From positions 1 through 64,000 of the forward strand of contig QPMI01000706.1 in NCBI GenBank assembly GCA_004431415.1: a DNA stretch of 64,000 nucleotides, written 5' to 3'. The stretch comes from Cyanophora paradoxa. Its lineage: Eukaryota > Glaucocystophyceae > Cyanophorales > Cyanophoraceae. The notes under the pieces are model-generated. The model searched no databases. It saw only the letters and a list, made by a program, of their open reading frames with translations, and was not told the origin of the DNA. The position numbers were made by a program, and so were the translations under genes. Below are positions 22,720 to 32,840 of the stretch, piece after piece. The stretch's first letter is position 1. Every line of letters starts with the position of its first letter.

Positions 22720-23547
22720 ATGGCCATTCGTTCTTATAAGGCATATACGCCAGGCACTAGAAATCGGACAATTTCCGAATTTAGTGAAATTACCAAATCA
22801 GAACCTGAAAAAAGTTTAACTTTTTTAAAACATCGTAAAAAAGGTAGAAATAACCGTGGTATTATAACAACCGCTCATAAAGGCGGTGGTTCTAAACGTC
22901 TTTATCGTATTATTGATTTTAAACGTGATTTAAAATTAGTTCCTGCTAAAGTTGCTGCAATTGAATATGATCCAAATCGTAATGCCCGCATTGCCTTATT
23001 ACATTATCAAAATGGTGAAAAAGGTTATATTCTGCACGCACGTGGATTAGCTGTAGGCAATATGGTTTATTCTGGACCAAATGCTCCAATTGAAGTAGGG
23101 AATTCTTTACCTTTAAGTGAAATTCCTTTAGCAACTGAAATTCATAATATTGAATTAACCCCAGGTAAAGGAGGACAATTAGTTCGATCCGCTGGAAGTT
23201 CTGCTCAATTACTAGCGAAAGAAGGTAATTATGTTACTTTACGCTTACCATCTGGTGAGATGAGATTTGTTCGAAAAGAATGTTATGCGACTATTGGACA
23301 AATAGGTAATGCAGAGATTAGTAATATTAGTATTGGGAAAGCAGGAAGAAATCGTTGGTTAGGAATTCGTCCAACAGTTCGTGGTGTTGTGAAAAACCCT
23401 GTAGATCACCCGCATGGTGGTGGTGAAGGTCGTGCTCCAATTGGACGTAGTACTCCTGTAACACCATGGGGTAAACCAGCTTTAGGACGAAGAACTCGAC
23501 GTACTAAAAAGTACAGTGATAATTTAATTATTCGTCGACGTAAATAA
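22720..23547 (+). CDS. rpl2: Ribosomal protein L2
   Basis: uL2, 275 residues, no intron. [11 protein letters not shown]-like start, [18 protein letters not shown], and the C-terminal [18 protein letters not shown] with the catalytic-centre histidine, followed by [16 protein letters not shown]. Confidence 0.98.
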   Translation: MAIRSYKAYTPGTRNRTISEFSEITKSEPEKSLTFLKHRKKGRNNRGIITTAHKGGGSKRLYRIIDFKRDLKLVPAKVAAIEYDPNRNARIALLHYQNGEKGYILHARGLAVGNMVYSGPNAPIEVGNSLPLSEIPLATEIHNIELTPGKGGQLVRSAGSSAQLLAKEGNYVTLRLPSGEMRFVRKECYATIGQIGNAEISNISIGKAGRNRWLGIRPTVRGVVKNPVDHPHGGGEGRAPIGRSTPVTPWGKPALGRRTRRTKKYSDNLIIRRRK

Positions 23548-23605
23548 TTTATAAATTATCGTATTAGTTAACAGTTTATTCTTTTATAAAAATTAGATTC
23601 TAAAA

Positions 23606-23884
23606 ATGGCACGTTCTTTGAAAAAAGGTCCTTTTATTGCTCACCATTTATTAAAAAAAGTAGAATTATTAAATACGTCTGGTAAAACTGAAGTTATTAA
23701 AACTTGGTCTCGCGCATCTACAATTTTACCCATGATGGTTGGGCATACGATAGCAGTTCATAATGGTCGTCAACATTTACCAGTTTTTATTACTGATCAA
23801 ATGGTGGGACATAAATTAGGAGAATTTGCTCCTACACGTACTTTTAAAGGACATACTAAAAGTGATAAAAAAGCACGTAGATAA
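23606..23884 (+). CDS. rps19: Ribosomal protein S19
   Basis: uS19, 92 residues. [40 protein letters not shown] and [14 protein letters not shown] are the signature stretches. Between rpl2 and rpl22 as in bacteria. Confidence 0.98.
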   Translation: MARSLKKGPFIAHHLLKKVELLNTSGKTEVIKTWSRASTILPMMVGHTIAVHNGRQHLPVFITDQMVGHKLGEFAPTRTFKGHTKSDKKARR

Positions 23885-23905
23885 AAATTAAAATTTAAAT
23901 AAATT

Positions 23906-24250
23906 ATGGCTACTGAAGTAAAAGCAATTGCAAAATATGTTCGAACTTCTCCACAAAAAGTTCGACGAATATTAGATCAAATTCGTGGTAAATCCTACAA
24001 GGAAGCCGTTATGCTTTTAAGTGTAATGCCTTATAAAGCTTGTAGTATAATCTTAAAAATTGTTGATTCCGCTGCAGCAAATGCTCAAGTTACAAAAGGA
24101 TTCAATAAAAATAAATTAATTATTAGTAAAACTTTTGTTGACAAAGGTCCAACTTTAAAACGTTTTCGTCCTCGTGCACAAGGACGAGGTTATAAAATTT
24201 TAAAACCGACCTGTCATATTACAGTGCAAGTACAAGATCAAAGTTTATAA
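23906..24250 (+). CDS. rpl22: Ribosomal protein L22
   Basis: uL22, 114 residues. [20 protein letters not shown] near the start and the exit-tunnel hairpin ending [25 protein letters not shown] (about 84-109). Located 21 bases after rps19. Confidence 0.97.
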   Translation: MATEVKAIAKYVRTSPQKVRRILDQIRGKSYKEAVMLLSVMPYKACSIILKIVDSAAANAQVTKGFNKNKLIISKTFVDKGPTLKRFRPRAQGRGYKILKPTCHITVQVQDQSL

Positions 24251-24296
24251 TTTTCCATTTATATTTCATTAATTAAATTAAAGGATATCAATTCGA

Positions 24297-24956
24297 GTGG
24301 GACAAAAAATTCATCCAATTGGATTTCGTCTTGGTATAACACAGAAACATCGTTCATGTTGGTTTGCTAATCCAAAACAATATCCGACTCTTTTACAAGA
24401 AGATCATCTAATTCGTCAATATATTGAAAAAAATTTAAGTAATGCTGGAATTGCTCAGATTTATATTCAACGAAAAGCAGATCGTATCGAATTAGAATTA
24501 CGAACTGCTCGTCCAGGTGTTGTTGTTGGTCGAGGCGGAGCTGGAATTGAAGTTTTACGAAAAGGATTAAAAGATTTATTAGGCGAACAAAAACAAATTC
24601 GCATTAATGTTATCGAAGTTAAACAAATTGATGCTGAAGCAGCATTAATTGGTGAATTTATTACACAACAATTAGAACGACGTGTAGCATTCCGTCGAAT
24701 TGTTCGAAAAGCAATTACAAGAGCTCAACGAGCAGGAATTGAAGGTATTAAAATTCAAATTTCTGGTCGTTTAAATGGCGCGGAAATTGCACGTAGTGAA
24801 TGGTCCCGTGAAGGTCGAGTACCATTACAAACTTTACGCGCAGAAATTGATTATTCCTATAAACGCGCACAAACAATTTATGGTGTTTTAGGTGTTAAAG
24901 TATGGATTTTTAAAGGAGAAGTTATTCCTGGTAATCCAACAGAGATTTCTGAGTAA
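24297..24956 (+). CDS. rps3: Ribosomal protein S3
   Basis: uS3, 219 residues. GTG start: translation [16 protein letters not shown] fits the family exactly and AAAGGA lies upstream. KH domain ([20 protein letters not shown]) and the C-terminal [15 protein letters not shown] and [18 protein letters not shown] blocks are intact. Confidence 0.97.
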   Translation: MGQKIHPIGFRLGITQKHRSCWFANPKQYPTLLQEDHLIRQYIEKNLSNAGIAQIYIQRKADRIELELRTARPGVVVGRGGAGIEVLRKGLKDLLGEQKQIRINVIEVKQIDAEAALIGEFITQQLERRVAFRRIVRKAITRAQRAGIEGIKIQISGRLNGAEIARSEWSREGRVPLQTLRAEIDYSYKRAQTIYGVLGVKVWIFKGEVIPGNPTEISE

Positions 24957-25014
24957 TAGAATTTATTAATTTATATTTAAAAAATTATTCAAAAAGAAAT
25001 TAGAGAAGTTAAAC

Positions 25015-25422
25015 ATGTTAAGCCCAAGAAGAACAAAATTTAGAAAACAACAACGAGGACGAATGAAAGGAATTAGTACTCGTGGTAATAATTTGGTCTT
25101 TGGTGATTTTGGATTACAAGCTTTAGAACCTGCTTGGATAACCTCCCGTCAAATCGAAGCAAGCCGTCGTGCAATTAATCGTTATGTTCGTCGTGGTGGT
25201 AAAATTTGGATTCGAATTTTCCCTGATAAACCGGTTACAATGCGTCCTGCTGAAACTCGTATGGGATCTGGTAAAGGTGCACCTGAATACTGGGTAGCAA
25301 TTGTAAAACCAGGCCGTGTTATTTTCGAAATAAATGGTGTATCTCAAGAAATGGCGAAAGCAGCTTTACGAATAGCTACTTTTAAATTACCAATTAAAAC
25401 AAAATTTATTTCTCGAGTTTAA
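25015..25422 (+). CDS. rpl16: Ribosomal protein L16
   Basis: uL16, 135 residues, no intron. Starts [28 protein letters not shown]-like [17 protein letters not shown] and [20 protein letters not shown] are conserved. rpl29, normally next, is absent; rps17 follows after 47 bases. Confidence 0.98.
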   Translation: MLSPRRTKFRKQQRGRMKGISTRGNNLVFGDFGLQALEPAWITSRQIEASRRAINRYVRRGGKIWIRIFPDKPVTMRPAETRMGSGKGAPEYWVAIVKPGRVIFEINGVSQEMAKAALRIATFKLPIKTKFISRV

Positions 25423-25469
25423 AGTATTTACTATTCAGATGCAAAAATTTAATAAAAGGGGCGATTTTT

Positions 25470-25736
25470 ATGGCGTCTAAGGAAAGAGTCGGTGTAGTTA
25501 TTCGAAATCCACAAGAGAAAACAGTAATTGTTGCTGTTAATAATCGAGTAAGACACAATAAATATTCTAAAATTATTATTCGAACAAAAAAATATCAAGT
25601 TCATGATCATTCTCATATTTGTAAACTTGGTGATGAAGTAAAAATTTCTGAAGTTAAACCTATAAGTAAAACCAAACGTTGGATTATTTCGGAAGTTTTA
25701 TCTTCTACAGTTAATCCTGAAAAATTTGGAGATTAA
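25470..25736 (+). CDS. rps17: Ribosomal protein S17
   Basis: uS17, 88 residues, OB-fold. [36 protein letters not shown] and [18 protein letters not shown] mark the family. Ends 5 bases before rpl14. Confidence 0.97.
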   Translation: MASKERVGVVIRNPQEKTVIVAVNNRVRHNKYSKIIIRTKKYQVHDHSHICKLGDEVKISEVKPISKTKRWIISEVLSSTVNPEKFGD

Positions 25737-25741
25737 AAGTA

Positions 25742-26110
25742 ATGATTCAACCACAAAGTTATTTAACTGCGGCCGATAATAGTGGAGCTCGTAAATTAAT
25801 GTGTATTCGAGTTCTTGGGGGAGGAAATCGTCGTTATGCTCGAATTGGTGATGTAATTGTCGCTGTAGTAAAAGATGCGATTCCTAATATGCCAATTAAA
25901 AAATCCGATACGGTTAAAGCTGTTATTGTTAGAACTCGAAAAGAGTTAAAACGTGATAATGGTATGAATATCTGTTTTGATGATAATGCAGCGGTAATTA
26001 TTAATGCGGATGGAAATCCTCGTGGAACACGTGTGTTTGGACCTGTAGCTCGTGAATTACGAGATAAAAATTTTACAAAAATTATTTCTTTAGCTCCGGA
26101 AGTATTATAG
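25742..26110 (+). CDS. rpl14: Ribosomal protein L14
   Basis: uL14, 122 residues. [22 protein letters not shown] at the start, [20 protein letters not shown], and [28 protein letters not shown] at the end. rpl24, normally next, is absent. Confidence 0.98.
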   Translation: MIQPQSYLTAADNSGARKLMCIRVLGGGNRRYARIGDVIVAVVKDAIPNMPIKKSDTVKAVIVRTRKELKRDNGMNICFDDNAAVIINADGNPRGTRVFGPVARELRDKNFTKIISLAPEVL

Positions 26111-26121
26111 AAATATTTTTA

Positions 26122-26161
26122 AACTTAAATTTAATAAAAATTATTTTTGAAAATTTAAGTT
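26122..26161 (+). repeat. Hairpin in the rpl14-rpl5 spacer
   Basis: 11-bp perfect inverted repeat (26122-26132 with 26151-26161) with an 18-base loop and no T run. It lies in the 107-base gap where rpl24 would be in bacteria. An RNA processing site is possible. Confidence 0.4.
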
Positions 26162-26217
26162 AACTATGTACCTCTCTAAATTCAAATTAATTTAAAAATG
26201 TAAAGGATTTACGAATT

Positions 26218-26763
26218 ATGGTTCAACGGTTAAAAACTGTATATGAACAAGAAGTCATTAAACAATTAATGACTCGCTTCCAATATAAAAATATCCATGA
26301 AGTACCAAAATTAAAAAAAATAACTGTAAATCGTGGATTAGGAGAAGCTGCTCAAAATGCAAAGATTTTAGAAGCTTCTGTTAAAGAAATTACTGAAATT
26401 ACCGGTCAAAAAGCTATTGTTACTAGAGCCAAAAAAGCTATTGCTGGTTTTAAATTAAGACAAGATATGCCTATTGGTGTTATGGTTACTTTACGCGGTG
26501 ATTATATGTATGCTTTCTTGGATCGTTTAATTAATTTATCTTTACCAAGAATTCGAGATTTTCGCGGTATTACTGCAAAAAGTTTTGATGGTCGTGGAAA
26601 TTATAATCTTGGTTTAAAAGAACAATTGATTTTTCCAGAAGTTGATTATGATAGTATTGAACAAATTCGCGGTATGGATATTTCAATTGTAACCACTGCA
26701 AAAACAGATCAAGAAGGTCTTGCTTTATTAAAATCTTTAGGCATGCCATTTGCTGAAAGTTAA
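26218..26763 (+). CDS. rpl5: Ribosomal protein L5
   Basis: uL5, 181 residues, binds 5S r[49 protein letters not shown] and LPRIRDFRG are conserved. AAAGGA ribosome-binding site upstream. Confidence 0.97.
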   Translation: MVQRLKTVYEQEVIKQLMTRFQYKNIHEVPKLKKITVNRGLGEAAQNAKILEASVKEITEITGQKAIVTRAKKAIAGFKLRQDMPIGVMVTLRGDYMYAFLDRLINLSLPRIRDFRGITAKSFDGRGNYNLGLKEQLIFPEVDYDSIEQIRGMDISIVTTAKTDQEGLALLKSLGMPFAES

Positions 26764-26786
26764 CTTCATTATTATAAGGAGGAAAA

Positions 26787-27185
26787 GTGGTTAACGATAC
26801 AATTGCTGATATGCTTACACGTATTCGAAATGCAAATTTAGCAAAACATAAAGTTGCACGTGTTAAAGCAACAAAAATAACTCGTTGTTTAGCTAATGTT
26901 TTAAAAGAAGAAGGCTTAATTCAAAATTTTGAAGAAATAGAAAATAATCTTCAAAATGAATTATTAATATCTCTTAAATATAAAGGTAAAAAACGTCAGC
27001 CGATAATTACTGCTTTAAAAAGAATTAGTAAACCAGGTTTACGTGTTTATGCGAATCATAAAGAACTACCTCGTGTATTAGGAGGTTTAGGTATTGCTAT
27101 TCTTTCAACTTCTTCAGGAATTATGACTGATCAGACCGCTCGTCATAAAGGTTGTGGTGGAGAAGTTTTATGTTATATTTGGTAG
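26787..27185 (+). CDS. rps8: Ribosomal protein S8
   Basis: uS8, 132 residues. GTG start directly after a strong AAGGAGGAAAA site; the N-terminus [21 protein letters not shown] fits. The C-terminal [36 protein letters not shown] section (97-132) is standard. Confidence 0.97.
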   Translation: MVNDTIADMLTRIRNANLAKHKVARVKATKITRCLANVLKEEGLIQNFEEIENNLQNELLISLKYKGKKRQPIITALKRISKPGLRVYANHKELPRVLGGLGIAILSTSSGIMTDQTARHKGCGGEVLCYIW

Positions 27186-27201
27186 ATTTATTAGGTGAAT
27201 T

Positions 27202-27741
27202 ATGTCTCGGATAGGTAAACGATTAATTAATATTCCTAGCCAAGTTACGGTTAGCATCAAGGATCAAGTATTTTCTGTTAAAGGACCAAAAGGAGAGTTA
27301 TCTAAACAAATTCCTTATGGAATTCAAGTAGTTCAACAAAATGATCATTTAGTTGTTGAAAGAGTAGCTGAATCATTATTAGCTCGTAAACTTCATGGAC
27401 TTTGTCGAACTTTGGTTTCTAATTTAGTTCAAGGCGTTTTTCAAGGTTTCGAACGTCGTCTTGAAATTCAAGGAGTTGGATATCGAGCACAAATGGATGG
27501 AAAAAAATTAGTTTTAAATATTGGTTTTAGCCATCCAGTTGTAATTGAACCTCCTACAGAAATCCAATTACAAGTAGAAAACAATACAAATATTATTATA
27601 AAAGGTATTGATAAAGAACTTGTTGGTAAATTAGCAGCAGAAATTCGTGCTGTACGTCCACCAGAACCTTATAAAGGTAAGGGGATTCGATATTTAGGAG
27701 AAAATGTAAAACGTAAAGTTGGAAAAGCAGGTAAGAAATAA
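27202..27741 (+). CDS. rpl6: Ribosomal protein L6
   Basis: uL6, 179 residues. MSRIGKRLINIPSQVTV at the start, GVGYRAQMDGKKLVLNIGFSHPV in the middle, and RPPEPYKGKGIRYLGENVKRKVGKAGKK (152-179) at the end. rpl18 begins 3 bases after its stop. Confidence 0.98.
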   Translation: MSRIGKRLINIPSQVTVSIKDQVFSVKGPKGELSKQIPYGIQVVQQNDHLVVERVAESLLARKLHGLCRTLVSNLVQGVFQGFERRLEIQGVGYRAQMDGKKLVLNIGFSHPVVIEPPTEIQLQVENNTNIIIKGIDKELVGKLAAEIRAVRPPEPYKGKGIRYLGENVKRKVGKAGKK

Positions 27742-27744
27742 ACC

Positions 27745-28110
27745 ATGAAATTAACTCGTAAACAAGCAACACAGCGTCGCCATCGACGAGTACGTCGTAA
27801 AGTTTTTGGTACTTCTGAACGCCCAAGATTAGCGGTATTTCGTTCACATCAACATATTTATGCTCAAATTATCGATGATACCCAACATCGTACATTAGCT
27901 GCAAGTTCTACATTAGAACCATCAGTAAAAAATTCAGAGCTATCTTCAACTTCTACTTGTGCTGCTTCTGCAATTGTAGGTCAATTAATTGCAAAAAAAG
28001 CACTTGAAAAAGGAATTACTCAAGTAGTATTTGATCGTGGTGGAAAAATTTATCATGGTCGTGTTCGAACTTTAGCTGAAGCAGCACGCGAAGCAGGGTT
28101 ACAATTTTAA
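27745..28110 (+). CDS. rpl18: Ribosomal protein L18
   Basis: uL18, 121 residues, 5S rRNA-binding. [31 protein letters not shown] (about 11-41) and [26 protein letters not shown] at the end are typical. Confidence 0.97.
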   Translation: MKLTRKQATQRRHRRVRRKVFGTSERPRLAVFRSHQHIYAQIIDDTQHRTLAASSTLEPSVKNSELSSTSTCAASAIVGQLIAKKALEKGITQVVFDRGGKIYHGRVRTLAEAAREAGLQF

Positions 28111-28165
28111 ATAATTTATAAAATTCAATTTTTGAATCTTCCCTATTAAAATAAAAAGGAAAAAA

Positions 28166-28675
28166 ATGGCAAATCGTCAAAAAATGAGTAAAACTCGTGA
28201 TAAAAAACCAGATTGGCAAGAACGAGTAGTTCAAATTCGTCGTGTATCTAAAGTAGTAAAAGGTGGTAAAAAACTAAGCTTTAGAGCAATTGTTGTTATT
28301 GGAAATGAACGTGGTCAAGTTGGTGTAGGTATTGGAAAAGCTAGTGATGTAATCAATGCTGTAAAAAAAGCTGTTGCCGATGGAAAAAAACATGTTGTTG
28401 AAGTTCCATTAACTCGTTCTAATTCTATTCCACACCCAATTGATGGAATTGGCGGGGCAGCACGTGTAATTATGCGACCATCAGCTGAAGGTACTGGAGT
28501 AATTGCAGGTGGAGCTGTACGTACAGTTTTAGAATTAGCTGGAGTTCGAAATATTTTAGCTAAACAACTTGGTTCTAATAATCCGTTGAATAATGCTAGA
28601 GCAGCGATGAATGCTCTTTCTCGTTTAAAAACTTTTTCCCAATTTGCAAAAGATCGCGGTGTAATTGCTGAATAA
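28166..28675 (+). CDS. rps5: Ribosomal protein S5
   Basis: uS5, 169 residues. [35 protein letters not shown], and the C-terminal [27 protein letters not shown] 36-bp perfect hairpin begins at its stop codon, where rpl15 would follow in bacteria. Confidence 0.98.
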   Translation: MANRQKMSKTRDKKPDWQERVVQIRRVSKVVKGGKKLSFRAIVVIGNERGQVGVGIGKASDVINAVKKAVADGKKHVVEVPLTRSNSIPHPIDGIGGAARVIMRPSAEGTGVIAGGAVRTVLELAGVRNILAKQLGSNNPLNNARAAMNALSRLKTFSQFAKDRGVIAE

Positions 28676-28756
28676 TTTCTAATAAAAAATATAATATTTT
28701 TATTTTAATAATTTGCATTTTTAAAATAAAAATATTATATTTTTTATTAGAAATTA
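28673..28756 (+). terminator. 36-bp perfect hairpin after rps5
   Basis: Arms 28673-28708 and 28721-28756 match perfectly; loop of 12 bases. The arm begins with the rps5 TAA codon. It separates the ribosomal operon from secY, which has its own AAGGAG site. Confidence 0.8.
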
Positions 28757-28794
28757 GTATCGAAAAAGAAAAAAAGTTAACAAGGAGTTAGTTA

Positions 28795-30273
28795 ATGCTT
28801 TCAAGATTAATTATTTCAATTTTTATAATTTTTGAAACAATTTATTTGCAAATTTTTAAACCTGTAAATAAAACTTTTAAACAAGGAGAAGCAAAATTAA
28901 AACGAACATTGCAAACGTTACAATCTCGTGAACTTAGTGAAATTAGAAAACGCGCAATTTCCACTTTATGTTTAATTTTTCTAATACGGATAGGTACATT
29001 TTTACCAATACCAGGCACCGGACTCAATTTTGATTTAGAAAGTTTTCAGCAAAATAATTCGAGAAATGAATTAGCTAATATTTTAAATTTATTATCAGGA
29101 GGTGGATTTTTAGAAATAGGATTTTTCACATTAGGTATTTTACCTTATATGAATGCTTCATTTTTCTTACAAGTTTTAACAAAAATATTACCTTCTTTAG
29201 AGCGTTTTCAAAAAGAACAGGAAGAAATCGCACAACGTGAATTTAAAAAATGGACAAGATATTTAACAGTTATTTGGGCTTTTATTCAAAGTATTGTTAT
29301 TTCTTGGATTTGGATTCGTCCATATGCATTAAATTGGGATTTTTTTTTAGGATTAAAGGTTGTTGTTGCATTAACTTTAGGAGCAGTAATTGTTATGATT
29401 ATTGCGGAACAAATTACTGAAATTGGTTTAACCAACGGCTCTTCACTATTAATTTTTATAAATATTATTGCGCGTATTCCTAATTCAATTGAACAATTAT
29501 TTAATTCTAATATCAATTGGACATTTCCAATGATTTCAAGTTTAATATTAAGCTTAAGTTTATCCTTTATAACAATGTTTGTTATTATTGGATTACAAGA
29601 ATCTGGGCGACCTGTTCCAGTTTTAATTGCAAGACAAGAAGCTGAACGTCAAAAGTTTAATGAACCAATTACAGAAGCAGAACGCCGTAAAACACAAGCT
29701 TATATCTTTTTCCAACTTTTACCAGCTGGAATTATGCCGGTTATTTTTGCTTCTACAATTTTTGATTTAGCTCTTCCAGCTTTTACTAATTTCTTATTAC
29801 AACAAGGAAATTGGGGTTACCAATTAATCAAATCGTTTCCTTTTAATTCATTATTTAAAGATTTTTGTTATCTAATAACAATTATGTTATTTAGTTCAAA
29901 TTATGCATTAACAATTATGATTAATCCTAAAACTTTAGCTGAAAATCTTAATTCAATGAACGCATTAATTCCAGGAGTTCGTCCGGGTTCAGAAACAAAA
30001 GTTTATTCAGAACAATTAATTCATCGATTAAATTTTATTGGTTCTTTTGTACTTGCTTTAGTTTGTATTTTACCTTCTATAGTTGAGCGTTCGCTAGGTC
30101 TTCCTAAGTTACAAATTTTAAGTCCAGTTTCAATATCAATTGCTCTTGGTGTTGCAGTTGATACAACACGTCGAATTACTAGTTATTTAGGATCGTCTTC
30201 TCCTTTTAAAAGAGATTCTTCAAAAAGAGAACCTTTAAAACGAGATTTTTCAAAACGACGTTCCGCAAACTAA
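28795..30273 (+). CDS. secY: Preprotein translocase SecY
   Basis: Channel subunit of the thylakoid (and possibly envelope) Sec translocase, 492 residues, longer than the usual 430. Ten membrane helices. Conserved parts are RIGTFLPIPGTG (plug region), LGILPYMNASFFLQ and the cytoplasmic loop ESGRPVPVLIARQEAERQ. The C-terminus, after the last helix, ends in a basic repeat (FKRDSSKREPLKRDFSKRRS). An N-terminal extension of about 40 residues precedes the family core. Located at the spc-operon position. Confidence 0.97.
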   Translation: MLSRLIISIFIIFETIYLQIFKPVNKTFKQGEAKLKRTLQTLQSRELSEIRKRAISTLCLIFLIRIGTFLPIPGTGLNFDLESFQQNNSRNELANILNLLSGGGFLEIGFFTLGILPYMNASFFLQVLTKILPSLERFQKEQEEIAQREFKKWTRYLTVIWAFIQSIVISWIWIRPYALNWDFFLGLKVVVALTLGAVIVMIIAEQITEIGLTNGSSLLIFINIIARIPNSIEQLFNSNINWTFPMISSLILSLSLSFITMFVIIGLQESGRPVPVLIARQEAERQKFNEPITEAERRKTQAYIFFQLLPAGIMPVIFASTIFDLALPAFTNFLLQQGNWGYQLIKSFPFNSLFKDFCYLITIMLFSSNYALTIMINPKTLAENLNSMNALIPGVRPGSETKVYSEQLIHRLNFIGSFVLALVCILPSIVERSLGLPKLQILSPVSISIALGVAVDTTRRITSYLGSSSPFKRDSSKREPLKRDFSKRRSAN

Positions 30274-30288
30274 TAATAAATTTAAAAA

Positions 30289-30361
30289 AAAGATAAACTA
30301 ATTTTATTCTTTTTATTTAAACATTATTTTAATGTTAATAAAAAAGAAATAGTTTATCTTT
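30289..30361 (+). terminator. Hairpin after secY
   Basis: 12-bp perfect outer stem (30289-30300 with 30350-30361) enclosing weaker A/T pairing, in the secY-crtE spacer. Confidence 0.5.
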
Positions 30362-30396
30362 CTTATTTTATAATGACTTAATTATTCTTTTACAAA

Positions 30397-31368
30397 ATGG
30401 CTTCAATCACTAATATTCTTGCTCCTGTTGAAAATGAATTAGATTTGTTAACAAAAAATCTTAAAAAATTAGTTGGCTCTGGACATCCAATATTATCTGC
30501 TGCTTCTGAACATTTATTTAGCGCAAGTGGAAAAAGACTTCGCCCAGCGATAGTATTGTTAATTTCAAAAGCAACTATGGAAAATGAAATAATTACTTCT
30601 CGTCATCGACGACTTGCTGAAATAACCGAAATTATTCATACAGCAAGTTTAGTTCATGATGATATTTTAGATGAATCCGATGTTCGAAGAGGAATACCAA
30701 CTGTTCATAGTGATTTTGGTACAAAAATTGCAATTTTAGCTGGTGATTTTTTATTTGCTCAATCTTCATGGTATTTAGCAAATCTTGAAAGTTTAGAAGT
30801 TGTGAAATTAATTTCAAAAGTAATTACAGATTTTGCAGAAGGAGAAATCCGACAAGGTTTAAATCAATTTAAAGTAGATGTAACTTTAGAAGAATACTTA
30901 GAAAAAAGTTTTTATAAAACGGCTTCTTTACTTGCTGCAAGTTCTAAAGCTGCTGCTCTATTAAGTCATGTAGATTTAACAGTAGCTAATGATTTATATA
31001 ATTATGGGCGCCATCTAGGATTAGCTTTCCAAATTGTAGATGATATTTTAGATTTTACATCTTCCACAGAAGAATTAGGTAAACCTTCTTGCTCAGATTT
31101 AAAAAAAGGAAATTTAACAGCTCCTGTACTTTTTGCATTAGAACAAAATTCGGAATTAATTCCGTTAATTCAACGCCAATTTTCCGAACCAAAGGATTTT
31201 GAATATACCTTACAAATTGTTGAAGAAACAAAAGCGATTGAGAAAACACGCGAATTAGCTATGGAACATGCTCAAGTAGCAATCCAATGTTTAGAAAATT
31301 TACCTCCTTCTTCATCAAAAGAAGCTTTAAAACTTATTACAAAATATGTTCTTGAGCGATTATATTAA
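30397..31368 (+). CDS. crtE: Polyprenyl diphosphate synthase (crtE/preA)
   Basis: Trans-prenyltransferase, 323 residues, which elongates prenyl diphosphates with IPP. First aspartate-rich motif LVHDDILDESD (Asp88-Asp92), second LAFQIVDDILDF (Asp215, Asp216, Asp219), plus GKRLRP and GDFLFAQ. The residues four and five places before the first motif are small (Ala83, Ser84), which in this family goes with long-chain products, so a solanesyl-type role in plastoquinone synthesis is more likely than GGPP synthesis; this is inference. Plastid-encoded in glaucophytes and red algae. Confidence 0.92.
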   Translation: MASITNILAPVENELDLLTKNLKKLVGSGHPILSAASEHLFSASGKRLRPAIVLLISKATMENEIITSRHRRLAEITEIIHTASLVHDDILDESDVRRGIPTVHSDFGTKIAILAGDFLFAQSSWYLANLESLEVVKLISKVITDFAEGEIRQGLNQFKVDVTLEEYLEKSFYKTASLLAASSKAAALLSHVDLTVANDLYNYGRHLGLAFQIVDDILDFTSSTEELGKPSCSDLKKGNLTAPVLFALEQNSELIPLIQRQFSEPKDFEYTLQIVEETKAIEKTRELAMEHAQVAIQCLENLPPSSSKEALKLITKYVLERLY

Positions 31369-31377
31369 AAAAAAACA

Positions 31378-31417
31378 ATCAATTAAAAAATTCTAATTAT
31401 AGAATTTTTTAATTGAT
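31378..31417 (+). terminator. Terminator after the prenyl transferase
   Basis: 18-bp perfect stem (31378-31395 with 31400-31417), 4-base loop. It lies between crtE and convergent trnS-UGA. Confidence 0.75.
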
Positions 31418-31423
31418 TTAATA

Positions 31424-31511
31424 CGGAGAGAGAGGGATTCGAACCCCCGGAATTCTTTCAAATTCGTCTGATTTCAAGTCAGATGCAATCGACCAACTCT
31501 GCCATCTCTCC
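31424..31511 (-). tRNA. trnS-UGA: tRNA-Ser (UGA)
   Basis: 88-nt class II tRNA on the minus strand. Acceptor GGAGAGA/TCTCTCC, anticodon stem TCTGA/TCAGA around CTTGAAA (anticodon TGA), long variable arm, T loop TTCGAAT. Confidence 0.96.
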
Positions 31512-31813
31512 AAATTTTAATTTAATAGTAAAATTAAACAAAAAAATAAATTAAAAAATTTACTTTTTAATTTTTAAACTAGTTTTAAATTAATTTTATT
31601 CTAACATAATTTCGATAAAATTAATATAAAACTAAAAAAGTGATTCTAAAATAAAATTAACCAAATTATGATAAATTATGAAATAAAGTTAACGTAAAAA
31701 ATAATTCTTTTTTTTTATAATTTCATCTTCTAAAGAATTTCAATATTTCGAATATATTCTACATCATTATTTCTTTAACTTAAATTTTTCAATTTTATCA
31801 AGGATAATCCAAA
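31512..31813. other. AT-rich spacer between trnS-UGA and nadA, no gene seen
   Basis: 302 bases between divergent genes, with only A/T-rich sequence and short repeats (for example aaattatgataaattatgaaat near 31660). It presumably holds the nadA and trnS promoters, but no clear boxes are visible. Confidence 0.5.
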
Positions 31814-32803
31814 ATGAGTATTTTTCTTAAAAATAAACAATTTGAAAACATTACATCGCAAGAACAAACCAAAAATAATTATAAGCAATTAATTAATGAT
31901 ATTCAGACATTAAAAAAGGATTTAAATGCAATAATTTTAGCTCATTATTATCAAGAACCTGATATTCAAGATGTAGCTGATTTTTTAGGCGATTCATTAG
32001 GATTAGCTAGAGAAGCTGCTAAAACAAATGCGGATATCATTGTATTTGCTGGTGTTCATTTTATGGCTGAAACAGCAAAAATCTTAAATCCTGAAAAAAT
32101 GGTATTACTTCCAGACTTAAATGCTGGTTGTTCATTAGCTGATAGTTGTCCTCCTGAGATATTTTCCGAATTTAAAAAAGCTCATTCAGATCATTTAGTA
32201 ATTTCTTATATTAATTGTTCAGCTTCAATTAAAGCAATGAGTGATATTATTTGTACGAGTGCAAATGCAGTAGACATTGTAAATAAAATTCCTCTAACTC
32301 AACCAATTTTATTTGCCCCTGATCAAAATTTAGGACGTTATGTAATTTCGAAAACTGGTCGAGATCTTCTTTTATGGCCAGGTAGTTGCATTGTTCATGA
32401 AACGTTTTCGGAAAAAAAGATATTTGAATTTCAATCTCTTTATCCAACAGCTGAAGTCATAGCACATCCTGAATGTGAACCAACAATATTAAAACATGCA
32501 AATTATATCGGTTCAACAACTTCACTTTTACAATATGTAAAAAATAGTAAAAAAACTACTTTTATTGTTATTACCGAACCGGGAATTATTCATCAAATGA
32601 AAAAAAGTTGTCCAGAAAAACAATTTTTAGCATTACCTACTGTTAGTGGGTGTGCTTGTAATGAATGTCCACATATGCGATTAAATACTTTAGAAAAACT
32701 ATATTTAGCAATGAAAACTCGTTCTCCACAAATTGAAATTCCTGAATCAATATTACTAAATGCAAAAAAACCGATTGAAAGAATGTTAGAAATGAGTAAT
32801 TAA
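31814..32803 (+). CDS. nadA: Quinolinate synthase
   Basis: [4Fe-4S] enzyme that condenses iminoaspartate with DHAP to quinolinate in NAD synthesis, 329 residues. [21 protein letters not shown] at 41-61 is the NadA start signature. Likely cluster ligands are Cys106 ([10 protein letters not shown]), Cys192 (PGSCIVHE) and one of Cys280/282/285 ([11 protein letters not shown]). NadB and NadC are not in the window. The last six codons form one arm of the terminator hairpin shared with convergent apcD. nadA in a plastid genome is a glaucophyte/red-algal trait. Confidence 0.96.
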   Translation: MSIFLKNKQFENITSQEQTKNNYKQLINDIQTLKKDLNAIILAHYYQEPDIQDVADFLGDSLGLAREAAKTNADIIVFAGVHFMAETAKILNPEKMVLLPDLNAGCSLADSCPPEIFSEFKKAHSDHLVISYINCSASIKAMSDIICTSANAVDIVNKIPLTQPILFAPDQNLGRYVISKTGRDLLLWPGSCIVHETFSEKKIFEFQSLYPTAEVIAHPECEPTILKHANYIGSTTSLLQYVKNSKKTTFIVITEPGIIHQMKKSCPEKQFLALPTVSGCACNECPHMRLNTLEKLYLAMKTRSPQIEIPESILLNAKKPIERMLEMSN

Positions 32804-32836
32804 TTAATTAATTAATTATTACTCATTTCTAACATT
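32782..32836. terminator. Hairpin overlapping the end of nadA, shared with apcD
   Basis: 19-bp perfect stem (32782-32800 with 32818-32836); the loop is a (taat)n repeat. The left arm is nadA coding sequence; the right arm ends 4 bases before the apcD stop. Confidence 0.7.
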
Positions 32837-32840
32837 AAAA

